Origin: Frateuria sp. Soil773
Lineage (GTDB): Bacteria; Pseudomonadota; Gammaproteobacteria; Xanthomonadales; Rhodanobacteraceae
DNA: 54,599 nt
Direction: 5' to 3'
NCBI RefSeq assembly: GCF_001428405.1
Contig: NZ_LMSL01000041.1
Span: 261,659-316,257, forward strand
The stretch's first letter is position 1, and every line of letters begins with the position of its first letter. Shown here piece by piece: positions 18,236 through 25,668 of this stretch. The notes beneath the pieces were generated by a model that saw only the letters and a list, made by a program, of their open reading frames with translations, was not told where the DNA came from and ran no database searches. The translations under genes and the position numbers were made by a program.

Positions 18236-19255
18236 ATGGAACCGTCGAATCCGCTCGCTTCCGCGCAGCCCGTCGCCAGGCAAGACATGGTGGTCAACTG
18301 TGTCGCCTACCGGCGCGACGGGCAGCGCATCGGCGACATCACGATCGATGCGATCAGCGACGTGCTGCAGCAGCAGGACACCTTCGTCTGGGTCGGCCTG
18401 CACGAGCCGGACGAAGCGCTGCTGCTGAAGCTGCAGGAGGAATTCGACCTGCACGACCTCGCCATCGAGGACGCGCACAAGGCCCACCAGCGCACCAAGA
18501 TCGAAACCTACGGCGATTCGCTGTTCATGGTCGTGCAGACCGCGCAACTGGTCGACGGCAACCTCGCGTTCGGCGAGACCCACATCTTCCTTGGCCCGCG
18601 CTACCTGGTCACCGTGCGCCACGGCGCGTCGCTCTCGTATGCGCCGGCGCGGCGCACCTGCGAGCACGCCCCGGAGCTGATGGCCAACGGCCCCAGCTAC
18701 GGCCTGTACGGCGTGCTCGACTTCATCGTCGACAACATGCTGCCGATCGTGCGCGACTTCCGCGAGGAACTCCACGATCTCGAAACCGACATCTTCGCCG
18801 ATACCTTCAAGCGCAGCACCGTGCGCCGCCTGTACGACATGCAGCGCGACCTGATGACCCTGCGCCTGGCCGTGGCGCCGCTGCAGGACATCATCAGCCA
18901 GCTCGTGCGCCTGCATCCGCAATTGATTCCCGACGAGCTGCGCCCGTACTTCCGCGACGTGTACGACCACGTGTTCCGCGTCAACGAATCGATCAGCGCC
19001 ATGCGCGAGATGCTCACCGCCGCGATCAATGTCAACCTCTCGCTGGTCACCTTCGGCCAGAACGAGGTGATGAAGAAACTCGCCGGCTGGGCCGCCATGC
19101 TCGCCGCGCCCACCCTCATCACCAGTTGGTACGGCATGAACTTCCACCACATGCCCGAACTCGACAAGCCCTGGGCCTACCCGGCGATGATCGTGCTGGT
19201 GGTCGGCGTGGTGGGCGGGCTCTACGCGTGGCTGCGGCGCTCGAAGTGGCTTTGA
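18236..19255 (+). CDS. corA: CorA-family magnesium/cobalt transporter
   Basis: A 339-residue CorA-type channel for divalent cations. A large cytoplasmic N-terminal domain (FVWVGLHEPDE, DLAIEDAHKAHQRTKIETYGDSLFMV) and long stalk helix precede two C-terminal transmembrane helices. The selectivity GMN is at 300-302 (SWYGMNFHHMPEL), followed by the second helix and a short basic tail (LRRSKWL). ATG 18236 is chosen. ATG 18287 (MVVNCVAYRRDG) is a plausible shorter start. A 205-base non-coding stretch separates it from the DUF4105 gene. Confidence 0.92.
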   Translation: MEPSNPLASAQPVARQDMVVNCVAYRRDGQRIGDITIDAISDVLQQQDTFVWVGLHEPDEALLLKLQEEFDLHDLAIEDAHKAHQRTKIETYGDSLFMVVQTAQLVDGNLAFGETHIFLGPRYLVTVRHGASLSYAPARRTCEHAPELMANGPSYGLYGVLDFIVDNMLPIVRDFREELHDLETDIFADTFKRSTVRRLYDMQRDLMTLRLAVAPLQDIISQLVRLHPQLIPDELRPYFRDVYDHVFRVNESISAMREMLTAAINVNLSLVTFGQNEVMKKLAGWAAMLAAPTLITSWYGMNFHHMPELDKPWAYPAMIVLVVGVVGGLYAWLRRSKWL

Positions 19256-19381
19256 GCCGGGCTTGAAAGTCCTGGCGGAAGCCACGCAGGCAGGCAAGGC
19301 CCGCCTGCGCCATGCTCCCCGTGGGACTTCGGCCGCGGCCACTCGAAACCCGCGGGCCTCATGGAGCCGGAATCCCGTCGC

Positions 19382-19412
19382 ACAAAAAAACGGCGGCCTT
19401 CCGGCCGCCGTT
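19382..19412 (-). terminator. Intrinsic terminator of the S9 peptidase gene
   Basis: Read on the minus strand, a perfect 10-bp stem (arms 19403-19412 and 19389-19398, 4-base loop) is followed by a run of T. It lies 20 bases beyond the stop of the gene at 19433-21544. Confidence 0.85.
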
Positions 19413-19432
19413 CGTCTTCATCCGGGCATGGC

Positions 19433-21544
19433 TTACCGTGCCGCCGCAGATGTGTCCTTGTCCGTCCACTTCTTCAGCCACGCATTCACCGTCTCGTGCC
19501 ACTGCACGCTGTTCTGCGGCTTCAGCACCCAGTGGTTCTCGTCCGGGAAGTGCAGCAACTGGCTCGGGATGCCGCGGCGCTGCAAGGCCGTGAACGCGCC
19601 CAGCCCCTGCGTGTCGGGAATGCGGAAATCCTTCGCCGAATGGATCACCAGCATCGGCACGCGCCAGTCCTTGACGTGGTTGACCGGGTTGAAGCGCTCG
19701 TAGTTCTCCGGATGCTCAAACTGGGTGCCGCCGCTCTCCTTCTCCTCGAACCACAGCTCCTCGGTGTCGTAGTACATCGCGCGCGCGTCGAACACGCCGT
19801 CGTGGTCCACCAGGCACTTCCAGGGCTCGTTCCAGACGCCGGCCATCCAGTACACCATGTAGCCGCCGTAGCTGGCGCCGAGCGCGCAGGCACGGCTGCC
19901 GTCGAGGAAACCATACTTGCCCAGCGCGGCCTGCCAGCCGGCCTTGAGATCCTCCAGCGGCTTGCCGCCCCAGTCGCCCGAGATCGAGTCGGTGAACGCC
20001 TGGCCGTAGCCGGTGGAACCGTGGAAGTTCACCGTCACCACCGCGAAGCCCTGGCCGGCATAGGTCTGCGGATTCCAGCGATAGCTCCAGCCGTTGGCCA
20101 TGGCACCCTGCGGGCCGCCGTGGATGATGAAGGCCACCGGGTACTTCTGTCCGCGCCTGTAGCCGACCGGCTTCACCACGTAGCCCTGCACCGGCTCGTC
20201 GTTCCAGCCCTTGAAGGTGAAGAACTCGAAGTCGCCCACCTTGGCGTTCTTCAGGCGCGCCGCGTTGAAATGGGTGACCTGCTTGAGCCCGTGGCCGTTC
20301 GCGTCGGCAACGTACAGGTCGGCGGGGCGCTTGAGGTCGTCGCGCGCCAGCAGCAGGCGCTTGCCGGCCAGGGCGTAGGCGCCCACCGTGCCGTCGCCGA
20401 CCAGCTTGGTGGCCTTGCCGCTGGCCACGTCGATCGCGAACAGCGGATGCTGGCCCTGGTCGTCGGCGGTGGCGTAGAGGGTCTTGCCATCCGCGGAAAC
20501 CGACAGGCTGCCGGCGGAACGATCCCACTGCGGCGCGACCTCGCGCTTCGCGCCGCTGTCCAGGTCCAGCGCCATGATCGCGAAGCGGTCGGCCTCGGAG
20601 CCCGGCTCCTTCATCGCCAGGTAGTACAGCGTCTTGCCGTCGGGCGAGGCCACCGGATACGCGTCCCACGCCTGGTTCGCGGCCGTGAGGTTGACCGGCG
20701 CCGACGAGCCGTCGGCCGGCACGCGGTAGACGTCGAAATTGGTCGACCACGGCTCGCTGGTGCCGGCGATGCGCACGTCGAAATACACCGTCTGCCCGTC
20801 CGGCGAGAACGAGAACTCGCCCTCGTCACCGAACGGCTTGCTCGGGATGTCACCGTCGATCTGACGGCTCAGCAGGGTCGGTTCCGCCGGCAAGCGGCCG
20901 TCCGCGCCGAACGTGCCGATGTAGAGCTGGTTGCGGCGGCCGTTGGCCCAGGTATCCCAGTGGCGCACGAACAGCTTGTCGTACACCGTGCCGCTGGCCT
21001 TGTTCGCCTCGCGCCCGTCGATGCGCTCCTTCGTACAGGCCAGGTCCGCGCAATCGGTGAATACCTCGTAGGAGAGCAGCACCGACCTGCCGTCCGGCGA
21101 CAGCTTGTAGCCGCCCAGGTCCAGCGGCGCATGGCTCACCTGCACCGGCGCGGCGTGCCCGGTCAGGTCGAGCCCGGCCTTGCTGCTGGTCAGGTCCAGC
21201 CGCCACAACTGCGACACGCCGTCGGCCGCCGCCACGTAGTAGAGGCTGCGCCCGTCCGGCGACCAGCGCGCGGAGCCGCCCCTGTCCACCACCTTCACCG
21301 GCTGCCGGCCCTTGGTCAGGTCGAGCACGTAGATCGCGCTGACGCCCTTGTTCGCCGCGTAGTCCGTGCTGCGCAGGCCGAACGCCGCATAGCGCCCGTC
21401 CGGCGACAACTGCGGATCGCCAACCCGGTCCATCATCACCAGGTCGCGCACGTTGAACGGATGGAGCGACTGGCTTTCCACGTCCGCGGCCACCGCCGGC
21501 GCAGCGGCCAGCGCGAGAACCAGCGCGGCAAGAAGAGGTTTCAT
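19433..21544 (-). CDS. Secreted S9 family (prolyl oligopeptidase-type) peptidase
   Basis: A 703-residue exported serine peptidase. A signal peptide (KPLLAALVLALAAAPAVAA) is followed by a beta-propeller built from SPDG-containing repeats (QLSPDGRYAAF, RWSPDGRSLYY, SFSPDGQTVYF, ASPDGKTLYY). A C-terminal alpha/beta-hydrolase domain carries the triad S558 (GASYGGYM), D639 (SAKDFRIPD) and H671 (DENHWVL). Expected to cleave short peptides, in the dipeptidyl/acylaminoacyl peptidase group, in the periplasm or outside. ATG 21542-21544 has GGGAGC just upstream. Single-gene unit with its own terminator. Confidence 0.93.
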   Translation of the reverse strand: MKPLLAALVLALAAAPAVAADVESQSLHPFNVRDLVMMDRVGDPQLSPDGRYAAFGLRSTDYAANKGVSAIYVLDLTKGRQPVKVVDRGGSARWSPDGRSLYYVAAADGVSQLWRLDLTSSKAGLDLTGHAAPVQVSHAPLDLGGYKLSPDGRSVLLSYEVFTDCADLACTKERIDGREANKASGTVYDKLFVRHWDTWANGRRNQLYIGTFGADGRLPAEPTLLSRQIDGDIPSKPFGDEGEFSFSPDGQTVYFDVRIAGTSEPWSTNFDVYRVPADGSSAPVNLTAANQAWDAYPVASPDGKTLYYLAMKEPGSEADRFAIMALDLDSGAKREVAPQWDRSAGSLSVSADGKTLYATADDQGQHPLFAIDVASGKATKLVGDGTVGAYALAGKRLLLARDDLKRPADLYVADANGHGLKQVTHFNAARLKNAKVGDFEFFTFKGWNDEPVQGYVVKPVGYRRGQKYPVAFIIHGGPQGAMANGWSYRWNPQTYAGQGFAVVTVNFHGSTGYGQAFTDSISGDWGGKPLEDLKAGWQAALGKYGFLDGSRACALGASYGGYMVYWMAGVWNEPWKCLVDHDGVFDARAMYYDTEELWFEEKESGGTQFEHPENYERFNPVNHVKDWRVPMLVIHSAKDFRIPDTQGLGAFTALQRRGIPSQLLHFPDENHWVLKPQNSVQWHETVNAWLKKWTDKDTSAAAR

Positions 21545-21834
21545 CGAAGCTCCCTGTTGCATTGAGGCGAAAGGCCCACGGTAAGCATGTGGCGGGGGCG
21601 GTGCAAGCATCGGCGGCAGCCGGGCCTGAACCGGCCGCTTGCGGGAGCGGCTGCGGCCCGGCGGCTTTTGCCCGAAAGCCATCTACCCGTCAAAACGCCG
21701 CGGCCGGCTGCCCGCTGGGGCCTACCCTGACAGCCCGAGAGCTTCCGGCGCCCCAGGAACTCCGGAATCCCCATACTCAGCCGACGCGAGATTTTCTATC
21801 CTCTGCCACCGGCTCCCTGACCCATCGCGCACCC

Positions 21835-22617
21835 ATGACCCGCTGGAAAGCCGCCGCTACCCATCTCGCCATCAGTCTCGTCCTGGCCCTCCTCGTCGGC
21901 GGCCTGCTCTACCTGCTGTGGTTCCCGCCGCCCTATTTCGTCGCCGCCGGCGCCAGCACGCTGATCATGCTGCTTATGGGCGTCGACGTCGGCATCGGCC
22001 CACTGTTGACCTTGCTGGTGTTCAATCCAGCCAAACCCAGGCACCTGCTGCGGCTGGATCTATTGGTCATTGGCGTGCTGCAGCTTGCGGCGTTCTGCTA
22101 TGGAGCCTACGTCATCTGCCAGGCCCGCCCGGTATTCATCGTCGGCGCAGTGGACAGGCTTGTCGTCGTCGCGGCCGACCAGCTTACTGACACCGACCTG
22201 GCCAAGGGCAGTCTTCCCGAATTTCGCCGGCGCTCATGGAGCGGACCGCAGTTGGTGGGCGCACTCCCTCCGCAGGGAGGCATTGCCTCCGACATGGCCA
22301 TGCAAGCATTCACCGGCGGCAAGGACATCGACCAGCTACCCGCCTTCTACGTTCCTTACGGGCAGGTTGCCGATCAACTGATGAAACGCGCCAAACCACT
22401 CTCCCAGCTAAGAACGACCAAACAGCAGCGGGAGCAACTTGACGAACTGCAGGCACGGACACCGGCAAAAGATCGGCCCCTGTCCTACCTCCCGATCGAA
22501 CGGGGCGACAACGACTACACCGCCATCATGTCGCCCGTTACCAAGCGCCCTCTTGCCATTCTGCCCATCGACCCTTGGGGCGCGGACGACGCACGAACCA
22601 AATCCAGCAGCAGATAG
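21835..22617 (+). CDS. TfpX/TfpZ-family type IV pilin accessory protein
   Basis: A 260-residue inner-membrane protein with three or four N-terminal helices (residues about 8-30, 35-60, 72-95) and a soluble tail. It matches the TfpX/TfpZ family encoded next to minor-group pilin genes in Pseudomonas and Xanthomonadales ([37 protein letters not shown]). In Pseudomonas these proteins are needed for normal assembly of their cognate pilin. The exact biochemical role is not settled. pilA lies 313 bases downstream on the same strand, supporting a chaperone-like partner role. Confidence 0.85.
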   Translation: MTRWKAAATHLAISLVLALLVGGLLYLLWFPPPYFVAAGASTLIMLLMGVDVGIGPLLTLLVFNPAKPRHLLRLDLLVIGVLQLAAFCYGAYVICQARPVFIVGAVDRLVVVAADQLTDTDLAKGSLPEFRRRSWSGPQLVGALPPQGGIASDMAMQAFTGGKDIDQLPAFYVPYGQVADQLMKRAKPLSQLRTTKQQREQLDELQARTPAKDRPLSYLPIERGDNDYTAIMSPVTKRPLAILPIDPWGADDARTKSSSR

Positions 22618-22633
22618 TGACCAAAAACGTCAC

Positions 22634-22656
22634 GTGATGACACCTGGCGTCATCAC
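22634..22656. repeat. Inverted repeat between tfpX-like gene and pilA
   Basis: GTGATGAC and GTCATCAC flank a 7-base spacer (22642-22648). It starts 17 bases after the stop of the accessory gene and lacks a T-tract. It lies about 130 bases upstream of the sigma-54-type promoter, a distance compatible with an enhancer site for a PilR-type activator. A weak terminator is the alternative. Confidence 0.4.
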
Positions 22657-22783
22657 ATCTGGTCACTACGCGATCCGATCCACACAATCGCCGATTCGGC
22701 CGCAAACCAAGCTTGTAGCCATCTGCGACCCTATGCACAATCTTGGCGTCCGCAGCGACGCGGGCATCCGACGGCGGCAGGCA

Positions 22784-22799
22784 TGGCACACAACATGCT
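22784..22799 (+). promoter_or_regulatory. pilA: Sigma-54 (-24/-12) promoter of pilA
   Basis: TGGCACACAACATGCT has the invariant GG and GC elements separated by 10 bases, with TGGCAC intact and TGCT in the -12 box. Transcription would start near 22810, leaving about 120 bases of leader. Sigma-54 with the PilS-PilR system drives pilA in Pseudomonas and Xanthomonas. pilS and pilR are not in this window. Confidence 0.65.
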
Positions 22800-22930
22800 G
22801 CGACTGCCGCGAGCTTCCTGGTCTGTTCCAAGACCGCTGTTATGGAGGACCGATCCTGTTTAGGGGGATTCGGGACCGGGACTCGGGGGCATCACTACGG
22901 TTTACGGTTAGCAACCACAGAGGAACCACC

Positions 22931-23356
22931 ATGAAGAAAAACATCCAGAAGGGCTTCACCCTGATCGAACTGATGATCGTGATCGCGATCATCGCCATCC
23001 TGGCCGCCATCGCGCTGCCGGCCTACCAGGACTACACGATTCGCTCCAAGGTCTCCGAAGCCGTCGTTATGATGGACGCCGCCAAGCTGGCCGTGACCGA
23101 AACCGCGTCGAGCAAGGGCATCCTTGCCACGGCCGTCACCACTGCGAACGCGGCAGGCTATTCGTCGCCGGTCACCACCTATGTTTCCGGCGTTGCAATC
23201 GCAAATGGTGTCGTTACGGCGACCACCACTGCGAAGACCGGTACTGGTTCCTTCAAAATCTCGCTGACCCCGACCCAGACCAATGTCGGAACCCCCGTCC
23301 AGTGGACCTGCTCGACCGATGGCCCCAAGAAGTACGTTCCGGCTTCTTGCCGCTAA
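22931..23356 (+). CDS. pilA: Type IV major pilin
   Basis: A 141-residue type IVa prepilin. A short basic leader (MKKNIQKG) is cleaved before F9 by the prepilin peptidase. The mature protein starts FTLIELM with glutamate at +5 and continues as the hydrophobic helix ([20 protein letters not shown]). The globular domain is Ser/Thr-rich (for example [14 protein letters not shown]), which offers O-glycosylation sites. It ends with a disulfide loop ([16 protein letters not shown]). A strong terminator follows 50 bases downstream, and the glycosyltransferase-like genes behind it suggest pilin glycosylation. Confidence 0.96.
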   Translation: MKKNIQKGFTLIELMIVIAIIAILAAIALPAYQDYTIRSKVSEAVVMMDAAKLAVTETASSKGILATAVTTANAAGYSSPVTTYVSGVAIANGVVTATTTAKTGTGSFKISLTPTQTNVGTPVQWTCSTDGPKKYVPASCR

Positions 23357-23375
23357 ATCGTCGATCAAGTCGTAG

Positions 23376-25346
23376 TTGACCAAGATCGAACAGAAAGCAC
23401 CGATCCCGCCCCGGTCCGCCTTGCGCGACCGGGGCGGTTTTTTTGGCGACCCCAAATTCTGGCTGCTGCTGATACTGGCATTGACAGCCCTGGTCTACGC
23501 GCCAGGCCTCAACGGGCCCTTCGTATTCGATGACACTCCCAACCTGCGCCCGCTGCATGATTGGTTGAGCGGCATCACCGGTTGGCAAGAGGCACTGTTC
23601 GGCAATCGTTCGGGCATGTTTGGCCGCCCCCTGTCCATGCTCAGCTTCATCCTGAATGCCGAGTTGTTCGGGTTGGCTCCATTTTCGTTCAAAGTCACTA
23701 ACCTGCTGATTCATCTGGTCTGTGGCGGGCTCATTTACGCCTTGCTGCGAAGGCTGTTGTCGCGCGACCCGCAATTGGGCCAACGTGGAACGCAGGCAGC
23801 CTTGACGCTCAGCGCGATCTGGCTGCTGCATCCACTGCAAGTCAGTACAGTGCTGTACATCGTGCAGCGCATGGCGCAATTGAGCACGTTGTTCATCCTG
23901 TTGGCCCTGCTGGCCTACGTGCATGGACGCGAAGCATTGGAACAAGGGCGCTCGCGCGTAGGCTCGGCTTGGCTGTTTCTGGCAGTGCCCACCGCCACCG
24001 CGCTTGGCCTTCTCTGCAAGGAGAATGGGGCCTTGGCGCCGCTACTGTGCGCCGTACTTGAACTGGGCTATTTTCGTAGCAGCGCGCAAGCTCCCCGACC
24101 ACGAATTGTCAAGGCTTTCTTCTGCCTTGGGCTGATCCTGCCCATGCTGGCAGCCATCTTCTGGTACACATGGCCGCCCTCGCGACTGCTGGCTGGCTAC
24201 AGCGTACGCACCTTTACATTGGGCGAAAGATTGCTCAGCGAACCGCGAGCGCTATTCGACTACATCGGCTGCCTTCTGCTGCCACGAGGTCCGACGCTCG
24301 GCGTCTATACCGACGACTTCCCGGTATCACACGGGTTGCTGCACCCCGTCACCACCTTGCCGGCGTTGCTCGGATTATTGGCACTGGCCGCAATCGCCAC
24401 AGGAGCGCGCCGGAACTCTCCGGCCATATTTACCGGTATCGCATTTTTTCTGGCTGGGCATGCGATGGAATCCACCGCTTTCCCGCTGGAACTTTACTTC
24501 GAACATCGCAATTACCTGCCTTCGGTTGGAATCTTCCTCGCTCTGGCAGGATCCGTAGTCTGGATCGCCGGCAGGCTGCCCGCGCCAGCCTCGGACTCTC
24601 CGCGCCCCCAACTGTGGCGGTTGGGTATCTGGGCGCTATGCGCCATGCTTGCTGCCGCCACTGCTGCACGCTCATGGGTCTGGCAGTCCTGGACGGTCAT
24701 GGTGAAACAGGCCGTGCGCCAGCACCCCGATTCGACCCGGGCGCAACTGGACAACCTCAGCCTGGTATGGAACACCGGCTCGATGGAAGAAACACGGCAG
24801 CTCCTGGACAAGCTCATTCACAGCAGCAACCCAGTGACGAGGCAGTTGGCGCTCATGGCCAGCCTGAAACAGCAGTGCGTGGCCGATCATGCCATTGAGC
24901 CTGCGACCCTCGCCCAGGTGAGAGCCCTTGCCGGCATCAAGTTGCAATTGGCCGACATGCAAACGCTGGAAGCACTAGGCGGTTACTTGCGCGAAAGCGA
25001 TTGTTCCGGGCTCAGCAAAATCGACCTGGCCGATACCATGCGAGAGATCGTCGATGCCGCTCCGCAGCCTCAATCAAATACCGCAGTCTGGCGTGTGCGA
25101 TTCATGGCAGCCGACTTGTACGCCAGAGGCGGGCAACCCGACGAAGCCCAACGCCAGGCGGAACTCACCTGGAGTACCGGCGTTGCCGACCCCGCTGTGG
25201 GGGTACTTCTCGCTTACCTGCAGATCTTCAATAGCGACTTCGTTGGAGCTCGTCGAACACTCGCTCAGCTACGCGCACGTATTGCCCACTGGGACCGTCG
25301 CGGGCAGAACGCATTGCTCGATATCCAGCAACGCCTTCCTCAGTAG
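23376..25346 (+). CDS. GT-C-like membrane glycosyltransferase with TPR-like tail (copy 1)
   Basis: A polytopic membrane protein of up to 656 residues, with about ten helices and a soluble C-terminal domain (about 450-656) of helical, TPR-like character. The first periplasmic loop has FDD (D52-D53), typical of GT-C enzymes using polyprenyl-phosphate sugars. Other shared blocks are FGRPLSMLSF, TNLLIHL, VLYIVQRM and ELYFEHRNYLPS. A paralogue lies directly downstream. The position behind pilA recalls TfpW, the pilin glycosyltransferase of some Pseudomonas strains, so pilin modification is a reasonable inference. The start is uncertain: TTG 23376 follows an in-frame stop, and the pilA terminator lies within the first 23 codons. 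TTG 23421 is another option. Confidence 0.75.
   Translation: MTKIEQKAPIPPRSALRDRGGFFGDPKFWLLLILALTALVYAPGLNGPFVFDDTPNLRPLHDWLSGITGWQEALFGNRSGMFGRPLSMLSFILNAELFGLAPFSFKVTNLLIHLVCGGLIYALLRRLLSRDPQLGQRGTQAALTLSAIWLLHPLQVSTVLYIVQRMAQLSTLFILLALLAYVHGREALEQGRSRVGSAWLFLAVPTATALGLLCKENGALAPLLCAVLELGYFRSSAQAPRPRIVKAFFCLGLILPMLAAIFWYTWPPSRLLAGYSVRTFTLGERLLSEPRALFDYIGCLLLPRGPTLGVYTDDFPVSHGLLHPVTTLPALLGLLALAAIATGARRNSPAIFTGIAFFLAGHAMESTAFPLELYFEHRNYLPSVGIFLALAGSVVWIAGRLPAPASDSPRPQLWRLGIWALCAMLAAATAARSWVWQSWTVMVKQAVRQHPDSTRAQLDNLSLVWNTGSMEETRQLLDKLIHSSNPVTRQLALMASLKQQCVADHAIEPATLAQVRALAGIKLQLADMQTLEALGGYLRESDCSGLSKIDLADTMREIVDAAPQPQSNTAVWRVRFMAADLYARGGQPDEAQRQAELTWSTGVADPAVGVLLAYLQIFNSDFVGARRTLAQLRARIAHWDRRGQNALLDIQQRLPQ
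23406..23444 (+). terminator. Intrinsic terminator of pilA
   Basis: An 11-bp perfect GC-rich stem (23406-23416 with 23427-23437, 10-base loop) is followed by seven T. It lies 50 bases after the pilA stop, but inside the reading frame of the next gene. Confidence 0.9.
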
Positions 25347-25668
25347 ACATCCATTGCGGTCATGCCCGTCATCTTGCGGCTCAAAGCCAACCACGCCAGG
25401 TCAACTCCAACAAAGGCAGGCGCATATGACCGCGTACTGCGGGAGTATCGGTCACAGCCCGACCATTCGTAGCATCAAGACGGGGCCCCGCTTGACGTTG
25501 GCCTCAACGAAAGCCTGCACAGCCGCTCACTAGAAGTCACGTCGCAATAGCCAGCTCCTTACGATGCCATCCGCCCATCACCGTGCCTTCTTGGACAAGA
25601 TGCAGTCCGTTATGCTCAAGCATTGCCCAGGCAGAGCAACGCTCATGCAATCCGTGGTGGAGCCTTGA
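25347..25668. other. Spacer between the two GT-C-like genes
   Basis: 322 bases without a credible gene. A good ribosome site (GGAG, 25658-25661) precedes the next ATG by 7 bases. A poor promoter-like pair (TTCTTG, 17 bases, TATGCT) occurs near 25591-25619. No terminator, repeat or RNA gene was recognised. Confidence 0.4.

Larger units (their letters stand above)
22618..22930 (+). other. Non-coding leader region of pilA
   Basis: A 313-base spacer with no convincing gene. It holds an 8-bp inverted repeat (22634-22656), a sigma-54-like promoter (22784-22799), and a leader of about 120 bases ending in the ribosome site AGAGGAA seven bases before the pilA ATG. Confidence 0.6.

Noticed and set aside
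22618-22930. Short open frame running from the tfpX-like end into pilA
   Set aside because: The extra N-terminal residues lack a ribosome site and would destroy the prepilin leader; ATG 22931 has a clear one.
25591-25619. Sigma-70 promoter before the second GT-C-like gene (TTCTTG, TATGCT)
   Set aside because: The -35 is too poor to separate from chance in this sequence.
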